Below, piece after piece: positions 11,592 through 19,199 of a stretch of DNA of 64,000 nucleotides. Made by a program: the position numbers and the translations under genes. The notes under the pieces were generated by a model. It made no database searches. It saw only the letters and a program-made list of their open reading frames with translations, and had not been told where the DNA came from. Source of the stretch: CAMAVH01 sp964628235 (lineage in GTDB: Bacteria > Pseudomonadota > Alphaproteobacteria > SMXQ01); contig CAZVLU010000006.1 of the NCBI GenBank assembly GCA_964628235.1, positions 1 to 64,000 of the forward strand, in the 5' to 3' direction. Numbering within the stretch: the first letter of the stretch is position 1; the number at the start of each line of letters is the position of its first letter.

Positions 11592-11837
11592 ATGCGCATG
11601 TTTGCAGGCCGTAAAATTCTTGTGCTGGGCGCCGCGGCGAGCCTGTTCTTCGCCGTCGGCGGCTTCAGCCTGGGCAAGCCCTACTTCGCAGCACCCGCTT
11701 ACGGCAAATGCAGCGGCGGCCCTGTGACCGGCATCGGCAACCCAGGCAACAACAAATCCGTCGGCAAGGCGGGCGAACATCCTGGCGGTAAAGGCGGCAG
11801 CAAGAGCGTCACCGGCGACCGCGGCGCCAGCCGTTAG
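11592..11837 (+). CDS. Small secreted glycine/lysine-rich protein, unknown
   Basis: This 81-residue protein has an N-terminal signal peptide (MRMFAGRKILVLGAAASLFF...) with likely cleavage near residue 35. The mature part of about 45 residues is rich in Gly, Lys and Ser (GGKGGSKSVTGDRG). I recognise no domain. A Shine-Dalgarno-like GGGAGGC lies eight bases before the ATG and a strong terminator follows the stop, so it is probably a one-gene transcript. The function is unknown. Confidence 0.7.
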   Translation: MRMFAGRKILVLGAAASLFFAVGGFSLGKPYFAAPAYGKCSGGPVTGIGNPGNNKSVGKAGEHPGGKGGSKSVTGDRGASR

Positions 11838-11841
11838 GCAC

Positions 11842-11873
11842 AAAAACCCCCGCCGATGACGGCGGGGGTTTTT
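11842..11873 (+). terminator. Intrinsic terminator of small secreted protein gene
   Basis: AAAAACCCCCGCC-gatgac-GGCGGGGGTTTTT starts about five bases after the stop codon. Being symmetrical, it can also end the minus-strand transcript that finishes at 11901. Confidence 0.9.
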
Positions 11874-11900
11874 CATAAGCGCTGGGATAGCAGCGCTACT

Positions 11901-13208
11901 CTACCGTCCGAACAGCAAGGTGATATTGATCCTGTGGTGCTCGTAGCTTGTGTCGAACATCGGCGACGCCGAGTGATGGAACAAGCGGGAGCGAAACAAA
12001 ACGGCGCGGTTGGCCTTGTAGGGAATCCGCGTCGTCGCCTCGCCGTGTTCCCTCAAGAAGGCGGCGACCTGGGCGCGATCGGCCGCGTAATCCTTGATTT
12101 TCCATTCCTTGGGAGGATCGGCGCGGCACACGCGCAGCCCCCCGGACTCCGGATCGAGATTGGCCTCATCGGGCGTGAGCCAGAAATTGATGCTGTATGC
12201 CGCATCGTCCGCATGCGCGTCGATCGCCGACTGCGCCTGCAAGCCCTTGAAGGCCCACGCCTGGGTCAAAGGATGCTCCGCCAGAAGCGGCGCGAACCGA
12301 GCGCGGATTTCGTCGACGATCTGCAGCAGCAGCGGGCAGGCCAACCCCTCTTGGAGATATGACGCGACGAAGCCCTCGATATGGCTGAAGTCGTGCCAGA
12401 TCGTGCTCTCCAGCAAGTAGCGGCGCAGGCTCGCCAATGCGCGCGGCGTCAGCAGATCGTCGAACCAAGCGACGCCGTCTTGCGCGACTTGCGCGACGAT
12501 ACGCTCGGCGTCGGGTCGCGCCGCGACGGCGCCATCGGCGATTTCCGGAGCGTCGGCGGCGAAGATCGCCCTGTTGAAATCGTCGCCCAGCAGCCCCTGT
12601 TTGTCAGCCGCGAGCGGCGAAGACGCGTTCGCGAGCGAGGCGGCCACGCTCTCGTAGGCGCGGGCCAAGCTCGGGAAGCGCGGATCGCGCGGACGCTGCG
12701 CCGCGAGATGGCGAAATTGCTCTATGTCGTGGCGCAATTTGGCGAGGCTCACCCCGCCCGGCGGCTCGGCCAGGGGCGGCGCGTCGCTGCCGCGGCGAAG
12801 CTCATAGGTGCGGGCCCAGTGGTCCATCGCACGGCCCCGATCATGTCGCGCCAGGTAGAGAAAGCCGAGGCGGCGGTGGGCTTCGTAATGGTCGGGCTCG
12901 TTCTCCACGACCGCGACGAGGCTCGCAAGCGCCGCGTCGGCCATGCCCAATTCCTGCAGCGCGCCGGCGCGGCTGAGATGCGCCGGGAAATATCCCGGAT
13001 GCGCAGCGATCACCTCGTCGAACCAGCCGATCGCCGCGCGGCGATCGCCGCGCGAGACCGCGAGCAGCCCCAAATTATGCAGGATCGCCGGATGCGTCGG
13101 CGCTTCGACGAGCGCCAGCCGATAGGCGGCCTCCGCCTCTTCGAGGCGGCCCGCTTCATGGTGCCGGATCGCGTCGGCGATCAGGATGTTAAACGGCGGA
13201 TGCGCCAC
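11901..13208 (-). CDS. TPR protein with C-terminal 2-oxoglutarate/Fe(II) oxygenase-like domain
   Basis: The 435-residue protein begins with about four tetratricopeptide repeats (residues 5-150, for example EAEAAYRLALVEAPTHPAIL). It ends in a jelly-roll oxygenase domain. Candidate iron ligands are the HxD in IDAHADDA, a distal His in SRLFHHS and an Arg in HRINITLLFGR, the last being the 2-oxoglutarate contact. Proteins of this build are usually annotated as putative protein hydroxylases, with the TPR part binding the substrate. It lies 102 bases downstream of the pyrK-pyrD-like pair on the same strand and may be co-transcribed. The substrate is unknown. Confidence 0.82.
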   Translation of the reverse strand: MAHPPFNILIADAIRHHEAGRLEEAEAAYRLALVEAPTHPAILHNLGLLAVSRGDRRAAIGWFDEVIAAHPGYFPAHLSRAGALQELGMADAALASLVAVVENEPDHYEAHRRLGFLYLARHDRGRAMDHWARTYELRRGSDAPPLAEPPGGVSLAKLRHDIEQFRHLAAQRPRDPRFPSLARAYESVAASLANASSPLAADKQGLLGDDFNRAIFAADAPEIADGAVAARPDAERIVAQVAQDGVAWFDDLLTPRALASLRRYLLESTIWHDFSHIEGFVASYLQEGLACPLLLQIVDEIRARFAPLLAEHPLTQAWAFKGLQAQSAIDAHADDAAYSINFWLTPDEANLDPESGGLRVCRADPPKEWKIKDYAADRAQVAAFLREHGEATTRIPYKANRAVLFRSRLFHHSASPMFDTSYEHHRINITLLFGR

Positions 13209-13285
13209 GCGTAAGCACCTCGGCCTGCGGCCGGCTGCAAGCTGTTGGTTTGAACTGCGCCGAAACCTTGCCGCAACGAAAGGGG

Positions 13286-13306
13286 GGGGGCGCCGTCGGC
13301 GCCCCC
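13286..13306 (-). terminator. GC-rich hairpin after pyrD-like gene
   Basis: GGGGGCGCC-gtc-GGCGCCCCC lies just after the stop of the pyrD-like gene. It is flanked by a run of nine G on the plus strand rather than a good T tract, so it is at best a weak or partial terminator. Confidence 0.5.
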
Positions 13307-13310
13307 ATTC

Positions 13311-14261
13311 TTAGACGCCCTTGGACGCCGCCACCAGCGTGTCGAGTTCCATGTCGTCGTCCTTCACCGCGCCGATCAGTTCCGAGACCTTCTTGATGCC
13401 TCGGGCGTCGCACCATTTTTCGAGATCCTCGATGATGGTGACGAGCGCGGTCGGATTGCGGAACGCGGCATAGCCGATGCCCACGGCGCTGGCGCCGGCA
13501 AGCATGTATTCGACCACGTCCTCGGCGCAGGTGACGCCGCCGATGCCGATGATCGGAATCTTCACCGCCTTGGCGACTTGATAGACCATGCGCAGCACGA
13601 TCGGCTTCAGCGCCGGCGAGACCAGGCCGCCGAACTTGTTGCCCAGCGCCGGCCGGAAGTTGTCGGTGCGGATCTTGAGCGACAGGAACGTGTTGGCGAT
13701 GACCAGGCAGTCCGCGCCCGCCGCTTCGGCGGCCTGCGCGATCGACACCATGTCGCCGGCGTTGGGCGAGAGCTTCACCCAAAGCGGCTTCTTCGTCTTC
13801 TCGCGCATCGCTTGGATGCAGTCGCGCGTGTAGCCTTCGTGCATCGCGAAGTTCTGGCCCGTCAGGTTGCGCGTCGGGCAGGAGATGTTCGCCTCGACCA
13901 CGGCGACGTCGTCCGACTTGCTCAACTCTTCGGCCAGAGCCGCGAAATCCTCGATGTTGTCCGCCGAGCAGCTGACGACCAGAGGCGGCTTGAAGCGCGC
14001 GTATTCCGGAACGATATGCTCCATGAAATACTCGATGCCTTTGCCCGGCAGCCCGATCGACTGGATGATGCCAGCCTCGGTCTCGGCCATGCGCGGCGTC
14101 GGATTTCCCCAGCGGAATTCGCGGCAGATCGTCTTGGCGACAAGCGCGCCCAAGCGATTCAGGTCGATGACGTCGTTATATTCCCAGGAAAACGAGCCGG
14201 ACGCCGGCGTCACCGGGTTCTGGAGCGTGAGATCTCCAATCTTGACGGAAAGATCTACCAT
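13311..14261 (-). CDS. Dihydroorotate dehydrogenase-like protein, class 1B (PyrD-type catalytic subunit)
   Basis: This 316-residue FMN-binding TIM-barrel protein aligns along its length with PyrDB: TPASGSFSWEY near the start, WGNPTPRMAETEAG, the base-containing loop NISCP with Cys at about 128, and GIGGVTCAEDVVEYMLAGASAV at the phosphate site. Lys43 and Cys128 are kept. Of the four asparagines that contact orotate in the Lactococcus class 1 enzyme (67, 127, 132, 193 there), two are changed: the first is Gln67 (IIQSIGL) and the one after SCP is Thr130. The gene is translationally coupled to a pyrK-like gene. Class 1B enzymes are unusual in alphaproteobacteria, which normally use the quinone-linked class 2. 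It may act on another substrate. Confidence 0.85.
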   Translation of the reverse strand: MVDLSVKIGDLTLQNPVTPASGSFSWEYNDVIDLNRLGALVAKTICREFRWGNPTPRMAETEAGIIQSIGLPGKGIEYFMEHIVPEYARFKPPLVVSCSADNIEDFAALAEELSKSDDVAVVEANISCPTRNLTGQNFAMHEGYTRDCIQAMREKTKKPLWVKLSPNAGDMVSIAQAAEAAGADCLVIANTFLSLKIRTDNFRPALGNKFGGLVSPALKPIVLRMVYQVAKAVKIPIIGIGGVTCAEDVVEYMLAGASAVGIGYAAFRNPTALVTIIEDLEKWCDARGIKKVSELIGAVKDDDMELDTLVAASKGV

Positions 14262-15148
14262 GCCACGGCCTCCTGCATATTGAACACCGGCCCATCGCGA
14301 CAGACGCGCTTGAGCACCTTCTCTCCGTCAACCTCGAACGTGCGCATGCAGACGTAACAGGCGCCGATCCCGCAGACCATGATCTGCTCCATGGCGATCT
14401 GGCCGGGCACGTTGTGCTCTCGGCCGAGACGCTGCATGAGCTTGAGCAGCCGTTCCGATCCGCAGGTGAAGAAAGCGTCCGCCTTCTTGTCCGCGATCAA
14501 ACCGAGCAGAATTTTCTCGACGTTGCCGACGTCGCTGCTGTTGTCGGTGTCGACGACGGTGATCACCTTCGCGCCGTAGGCTTCGAAGAGGTCGCGCGAC
14601 ATCACGACATCAGGCGAGCGGGCGCTCAGAATGGCGGTGACGCCGACGCCGTTTTCTTTGGCCAACTGCGACAAGGGGGCCAACGTCGCCAGGCCGACGC
14701 CGCGCCCGAGCACGACGATGTTTTTCCACTGCGGATCAAGGGTGAACCCATGTCCGAGAGGCCCGGCGATATTGAAATCGTCGCCGGCGTTCAGCGTCGC
14801 GATGCCCCGCGTGCCGCGGCCCTCGACTTTGTAAAGGAACTCCAGCTGACGCGCGTCCCGATTGATTCGGTAGATGCTCATCGGACGGCGCATCCAAACT
14901 TCCGAACTGTCGGGAGACGGACACAGCAAATGAAACATCTGGCCGGCATAGGCGCGGAGCGCGGCCTCGTGGACTTCCACGACGAGGCGCTTGTATTCGC
15001 CATTGACCGAGTCGTTCGACACGACCTTGCTGATGAACTCGCCAGCAACCCGGTCGGGATAGTTGTCAACCTGGCCGATCCTCAAGGCAGAGTTGGTGTA
15101 GTGGTCCGTCTTAGCCTGGGTCATTTGATGAGCCGCGAATGGTTTCAT
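14255..15148 (-). CDS. PyrK-like electron transfer subunit (FAD, [2Fe-2S])
   Basis: About 297 residues from the ATG at 15148; the frame is open to a TTG at 15181 and another ATG lies at 15124. No clear ribosome site decides between them. It resembles PyrK: a ferredoxin-reductase-like FAD domain (RRPMSIYRI), a nucleotide-binding GRGVGLATLAPL, and a C-terminal cluster motif CGIGACYVC with a fourth Cys in KRVCRDGPVF. It would pass electrons from the partner dehydrogenase to NAD+. The end overlaps the pyrD-like start by seven bases. Confidence 0.85.
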   Translation of the reverse strand: MKPFAAHQMTQAKTDHYTNSALRIGQVDNYPDRVAGEFISKVVSNDSVNGEYKRLVVEVHEAALRAYAGQMFHLLCPSPDSSEVWMRRPMSIYRINRDARQLEFLYKVEGRGTRGIATLNAGDDFNIAGPLGHGFTLDPQWKNIVVLGRGVGLATLAPLSQLAKENGVGVTAILSARSPDVVMSRDLFEAYGAKVITVVDTDNSSDVGNVEKILLGLIADKKADAFFTCGSERLLKLMQRLGREHNVPGQIAMEQIMVCGIGACYVCMRTFEVDGEKVLKRVCRDGPVFNMQEAVAW

Positions 15149-15531
15149 TTGCTCGGATGGGAAACTTGAGCACCGTACCAAAAATAGGTCAATGTGTCAA
15201 TTTTCGTATTCATCTCTTTATTGGTATTTGCCTGACAAGACCCCTCGCTGACGCTAGAATTTTATAACCGATTGAATTTTGGAGAGTTTTTTTACCAGGA
15301 ATGCCCTCGCGCCCAGCAAGCGGGCTGCGCGGGGATCCGGCGACAGCGCAATCTCGAATCGGCTGCCCCTCGATTATAAAAGCCTTGGGTCAAGACAGTG
15401 CTCGACGCGCCAGCCCGTGGTGATGGACGCCTTATCGACCGGCGCCCGCAGATATCGGCGAACAGGCGCGCCCCCGAACCGGTCTTTCGTGCCTCATCCC
15501 CAAGAGACAGGATGGACGGCGATGCGTCAAC
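15149..15531. other. AT-rich upstream region of the pyrK-pyrD-like operon
   Basis: No supported gene. Bases 15180-15300 are markedly AT-rich compared with the surroundings and probably hold the operon promoter; on the minus strand a TTGACA-like hexamer lies at about 15195-15200. A plus-strand reading frame at 15279-15620 has no recognisable features and starts from an alternative codon, so I do not call it. Confidence 0.45.
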
Positions 15532-15563
15532 AAAAAGGGCCGGAGATCGCCCCCGGCCCTTTT
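15532..15563 (-). terminator. Intrinsic terminator of msrP
   Basis: AAAAAGGGCCGG-N8-CCGGCCCTTTT lies about 20 bases beyond the msrP stop. It is symmetrical and would work in either direction. Confidence 0.85.
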
Positions 15564-15583
15564 GATTCGCGTGAGGCGCGCCG

Positions 15584-16561
15584 TCACATGAACAGCTTTT
15601 CCTTCTCCAACCCCTTGTAGAGATCGGCGACGAATTCGCCGTAGCCGTTGTAGATCTGCGTCGGCACGCGCTCGTCGTTGCCGAGCAGGCGTTCGGTCGC
15701 CTGGCTCCAGCGCGGATGCGCCACCGCCGGATTGACGTTGGCCCAGAAGCCGTATTCGGTCGGGCCGCTCTTTTCCCAGAAAGTCGTCGGCCGCTTGTCG
15801 GAGAAGGTCACCTTGACGATGCCCTTGATGCCCTTGAAGCCGTATTTCCACGGCGTCACTAGGCGCAGCGGCGCGCCGTTCTGCTTGGGGATCGGCTTGC
15901 CGTAGAGGCCGGTGGCGATGAAGGCCATCTCGTTGGTGGCCTCTTCCATCGTCAGGCCCTCGACATAGGGCCAGGGGAACCAGAACTGGCGCAGGCCCGG
16001 CGCGTTCTTGGCGTCCTTGAAGGTCTCGAAATGGACGTACTTGGCGCCCGACGCCGGCTTGGCCATCTCGATCATGGCCTTCAGCGGGAAGCCGCTCCAC
16101 GGCACGGTCATCGCCCAAGCCTCGACGCAGCGCATGCGGGTGACGCGCTCCTCGAGCGGCATCTTGCGCACCAGATCGTCGAACCCGATGGTGAAGGGCT
16201 TCTCGATCATGCCGCCGAAGCTGATCGTCCAGGGGCGGATTTGCAGGGCCTGCGCCGCCGCGGCGATCGTCTTCTGCTGGCCGAACTCGTAATAATTGTT
16301 GTAGCTCGTCGCGTCCTTCTCGGCAGTGATGGCGCGCTCGGCGCGATAGCGCATGTTCTGCGCCACCGGATAGAGATCGGCGGTCGGGTCGGCGTCCTTG
16401 GCGCTCTGCGCGAAGGCGCCGCGCGGCAGCATCAAAGAGCCCGCCGCGAGAATCGGTCCGGCGGCGATGGCCTTCACCAGGCTGCGGCGCTGGCGGAACA
16501 GCGTTTCGGACGTCGCCGCCGACTCGGGCAGCTCCCAGCCGCGAGGAATCTTGATCAGCAT
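15584..16561 (-). CDS. msrP: Protein-methionine-sulfoxide reductase catalytic subunit MsrP (YedY)
   Basis: This periplasmic molybdopterin enzyme repairs oxidised methionines in exported proteins. The 325-residue protein has a Tat signal (RQRRSLVKA, twin Arg at about 25-26) ending near the AFA at residue 51. The molybdenum-ligating Cys is in VTRMRCVEAWAMTVPW, at about residue 145. The sulfite-oxidase fold continues to the C-terminus. The usual membrane haem partner msrQ is not next to it: the gene downstream is over 400 bases away and unrelated. A symmetrical terminator closes the gene. Confidence 0.93.
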   Translation of the reverse strand: MLIKIPRGWELPESAATSETLFRQRRSLVKAIAAGPILAAGSLMLPRGAFAQSAKDADPTADLYPVAQNMRYRAERAITAEKDATSYNNYYEFGQQKTIAAAAQALQIRPWTISFGGMIEKPFTIGFDDLVRKMPLEERVTRMRCVEAWAMTVPWSGFPLKAMIEMAKPASGAKYVHFETFKDAKNAPGLRQFWFPWPYVEGLTMEEATNEMAFIATGLYGKPIPKQNGAPLRLVTPWKYGFKGIKGIVKVTFSDKRPTTFWEKSGPTEYGFWANVNPAVAHPRWSQATERLLGNDERVPTQIYNGYGEFVADLYKGLEKEKLFM

Positions 16562-16724
16562 GGCGCGTCTCCCAATCTTTGCATCCGGCCGTTACATCCG
16601 GGCGTTGCGTCCGGCCCAGTCTAAGCGATCCGGGCGCGAGCGGTCCCCCATTGGTTCGCAAGCCGGTCGGCAAAGGTTGCGCGGGAACCGTCACAGTTGC
16701 GTGAAATAACCGCCAAAACGCGAA

Positions 16725-16749
16725 ACGCCCCGGCCGAAGGTCGGGGCGT
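16725..16749 (-). terminator. Probable terminator of dps
   Basis: The stem ACGCCCCG/CGGGGCGT stands about 27 bases after the dps stop. The following T tract on the minus strand is short (GTTTCGCGTTTT). Confidence 0.65.
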
Positions 16750-16775
16750 CGCGATCCGTCGAACAGGACGGAGCC

Positions 16776-17240
16776 TTATTTTTCCAGCATCGAGCGCAGC
16801 ATCCAAGCGTTCTTCTCATGGAGCTGCATGCGCTGGGTGAGCAGATCGGCGGTCGGCTCGTCGCCGACCTTGTCGACCAGCGGGAACAGCGCGCGGGCCG
16901 TGCGCACCACGGCCTCCTGGCCTTCGGCGAGATCCTTGATCATCGCGTTGGCGTTGGGGACCGTCTTGGCCTCCTTGATGACGCTGAGTTTGGAATAGGC
17001 GGCATAAGAACCCGGCGCGAACTCGCCCAGCGCCCGGATGCGCTCGGCGATCAGATCGACCGCCAGCGCCAGCTCGGTGTACTGCCCCTCGAACATGAGA
17101 TGCAGCGTGTTGAACATCGGGCCGGTGACGTTCCAGTGGTAGTTATGCGTCTTGAGATAGAGCGTGTAGGTGTCGGCGAGCATATGCGACAGCCCGTCGG
17201 CGATTTTCTTGCGGTCCTTGTCGGCGATTCCGATGTTCAT
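16776..17240 (-). CDS. dps: Dps family DNA-protecting ferritin-like protein
   Basis: This 154-residue protein forms dodecamers that oxidise and store iron and protect DNA. The ferroxidase-site segment THNYHWNVTGPMF is followed by EGQYTELALAVDLIAERIRALGE, giving the His, Asp and Glu ligands expected at the subunit interface. The ATG at 17240 is preceded by GGAGGATCGC, a strong ribosome site, although the frame is open further upstream. Upstream at 17330-17359 there is a dyad ACAGCC-N18-GGCTGT that could be a regulator site. Confidence 0.95.
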   Translation of the reverse strand: MNIGIADKDRKKIADGLSHMLADTYTLYLKTHNYHWNVTGPMFNTLHLMFEGQYTELALAVDLIAERIRALGEFAPGSYAAYSKLSVIKEAKTVPNANAMIKDLAEGQEAVVRTARALFPLVDKVGDEPTADLLTQRMQLHEKNAWMLRSMLEK

Positions 17241-17329
17241 GCGATCCTCCTGAAAACGAAAAAAGCGGGAATGCGGTGAAGGCGGCACACGGCTCGGGCT
17301 GCGCATCGCGCGCCAAGCCATATAAAATG

Positions 17330-17359
17330 ACAGCCTCATCATTACTAGAGATGGGCTGT
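17330..17359. promoter_or_regulatory. Dyad symmetry upstream of dps
   Basis: ACAGCC-N18-GGCTGT, with an inner CATC/GATG pair, lies about 90-120 bases upstream of the dps start in an AT-richer segment. It could be an operator for an oxidative-stress or iron regulator, but it does not match an OxyR or Fur consensus that I can recall. Confidence 0.35.
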
Positions 17360-17414
17360 AACTCAATCTCTCCAAGCGCTTTTTTGAATAATTCTAAAAT
17401 AACTATCGGCGACG

Positions 17415-17444
17415 AAAAAGGCCGCGTCCGGAGGATAGCGGCCT
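17415..17444 (-). terminator. Intrinsic terminator of rubredoxin gene
   Basis: On the minus strand GGCCGC-N12-GCGGCC is followed by TTTTT, 22 bases after the rubredoxin stop. Confidence 0.8.
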
Positions 17445-17465
17445 GATTCTGCGGGCTTTTGCCGA

Positions 17466-17630
17466 CTACTCGTCGAGCGGGAAGAACTCGTCCTTGCCGA
17501 CGCCGCATTCCGGGCATTCCCAGTCCTCGGGAATGTCCTCGAACGCCGTGCCGGGCGCGACGCCGCGCTCGGGATCGCCCTTGGCCGGGTCGTAGATGTA
17601 GTCGCAGTCGCCGCACATGTACTTCTTCAT
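17466..17630 (-). CDS. Rubredoxin
   Basis: This 54-residue electron carrier is typical in length and sequence. It begins MKKYMCGDCDYIYDPAKGD and has a second pair in WECPECGVGKDEFFPL. The two CxxC pairs bind a single iron. It is encoded on the minus strand, with stop at 17466, ATG at 17628-17630 and GGAGAG just upstream as ribosome site. It was found by translating the stretch directly. It probably donates electrons to a peroxide-reducing or hydroxylating partner elsewhere; dps nearby hints at a stress role. Confidence 0.93.
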   Translation of the reverse strand: MKKYMCGDCDYIYDPAKGDPERGVAPGTAFEDIPEDWECPECGVGKDEFFPLDE

Positions 17631-18044
17631 GGCTCTCTCCTGATAGGCAATCGAACAAACGGCGGGACAGAACGCAAATACAGCGGCGCCCGAATGGATG
17701 GCGGCGAACCTACACGAGGCCCCTGCCCTTGGCTAGCCGGCGCAGCGGCGATTTTAGGGACATCGCCCAAGCCTAAAAAAGCGCTCAATGAGAACAGCTT
17801 AGGGCGCTGGCCGGGCGTCCTCGGCGCGGCGGACGGCCCAGCCCAAGGGGGCCGATCGCGCGCGATTCGCAACGGAACGGTTGATGGCGCAAAATATCCA
17901 CCTATGATTGTCCATCATTAATAAGCCAATCGCGCCCCGCGTTTCGACGATCGACACGCACTCTCTGCGCCTTTGGCAGGCGTCGCGGCAAACGCGGCAG
18001 CCCACGACTGCCGGCCTATAAAAAGCGTTCACAGGGAGTCACTC
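17631..18044. promoter_or_regulatory. Divergent region between rubredoxin and LysR genes with LysR-type box
   Basis: This is a gene-free stretch of 414 bases. It contains ATGAT-N5-ATCAT at 17904-17918, which fits the T-N11-A pattern of LysR binding sites, about 126 bases upstream of the LysR start. An AT-rich patch CATTAATAAG follows immediately. Nothing coding was found. Confidence 0.5.
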
Positions 18045-19076
18045 ATGGACCGTCTACGGGCGATGGAGACCTTCACGCGTGTCGTGCGCGCCGGCAGCTT
18101 TTCCGCCGCCGCCGGCCAGCTCGGCGTATCGCGCACGATCGTCAGCAAGCATGTCTCGCAACTCGAGAACCTGCTCGGCGTCCGCCTGCTCAACCGCACG
18201 ACGCGGCGCGTCAGCCTGACCGAGAGCGGCACCGCCTATTACGAATTCTGCGCCCGCATCATCAACGACGTCGAAGAAGCCGAACTGTCGGTCACCAAGC
18301 TGCACAAAGAGCCGCGCGGCGCGCTCAAAGTGCTGGCGCCCAAAACCTTCGGCGTTTTGCATGTCACGCCGATCGTCAACGCCTTCTCGAAGCGCTATCC
18401 CGACATCCGCATCACCCTGATCCTCAGCGACAATTTCGTCGACCTGATCGACAACGGCTTCGACCTCGCGATCAAGCTCGGCGACCTCGGCGATTCGAGC
18501 CTAGTGGCGCGCCGGCTCGGCACCACGCGCTTGGTGCCTTGCGCCTCGCCCGCCTATCTCGCCGAGCACGGCACGCCGCAAACGCCGGCCGAGCTGGAAA
18601 AACACAACTGCATCATCCATGTGAACCAGACGCGCGACGGCATCTGGCGCTTTCGCGGCCCGAGCGGCGATCATAGCGTGAAGATCAGCGGCGGCCCGAT
18701 GGGCAACAGCGTGCTGTTCCTGCGCCGCGCTGCGGCGGAAGGACTCGGCATCGCGCTCCTGCCCGAGATCGACGTGCTCGACGAATTGGCCGCCGGCCGT
18801 CTCGTCACGCTGCTCGACGAATATGCCACGGCAGAATATCCGATCCATGCGGTCTATCCGCACAATCGCCATCTGGCCGCCAAGGTCCGCACCTTCGTCG
18901 ACAGCCTGGTCGAAGGCTTCAAGGGCGCCACTTGGGACCCGGCGGCCTCCGCCGCATCCCTCACGCCCGCCGCAGCCATCCTCGGCGGTCCGCGCGTCTC
19001 GATCCCCGGCCTGACGCGCCAAGCCGAGCCGCTCACCGCCAAAACCGGCCCGCGCAAACGCGCCGTGCGCGCCTGA
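18045..19076 (+). CDS. LysR family transcriptional regulator
   Basis: This 343-residue protein is longer than most LysR members because of an Ala/Pro- and Arg-rich tail of about 40 residues. The start MDRLRAMETFTRVVRAGSF is preceded by CAGGGAG. The helix-turn-helix includes LGVSRTIVSKHVSQLE, and the effector domain starts near residue 90. The sequence belongs to the large group of LysR regulators starting MDRLxAMxxFxRVV. Its target is unknown. A terminator follows at 19107. Confidence 0.92.
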   Translation: MDRLRAMETFTRVVRAGSFSAAAGQLGVSRTIVSKHVSQLENLLGVRLLNRTTRRVSLTESGTAYYEFCARIINDVEEAELSVTKLHKEPRGALKVLAPKTFGVLHVTPIVNAFSKRYPDIRITLILSDNFVDLIDNGFDLAIKLGDLGDSSLVARRLGTTRLVPCASPAYLAEHGTPQTPAELEKHNCIIHVNQTRDGIWRFRGPSGDHSVKISGGPMGNSVLFLRRAAAEGLGIALLPEIDVLDELAAGRLVTLLDEYATAEYPIHAVYPHNRHLAAKVRTFVDSLVEGFKGATWDPAASAASLTPAAAILGGPRVSIPGLTRQAEPLTAKTGPRKRAVRA

Positions 19077-19106
19077 CGCTCCTCTGAGGAGCGGACGAAC
19101 CTCGTA

Positions 19107-19136
19107 GGGCCGGCGGGTCAAGCTCGCCGGCCCTTT
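19107..19136 (+). terminator. Terminator of LysR gene
   Basis: GGGCCGGCG-N9-CGCCGGCCC is followed by TTT, 30 bases after the stop. Confidence 0.7.
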
Positions 19137-19199
19137 CGATTCGCTGCTAGACTGCCGTTACAAGGCTCATAAGAGCCGTCACGGCAGGGGAGGCCGTCC

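Noticed and set aside
15279..15620. Plus-strand open frame of 113 codons upstream of the msrP end
   Set aside because: No domain, no ribosome site, alternative start codon, and it runs through a terminator hairpin and into msrP.
17143..17658. Minus-strand open frame of 171 codons covering the rubredoxin gene
   Set aside because: The real gene here is the 54-residue rubredoxin in another frame, with four cysteines and a good ribosome site.
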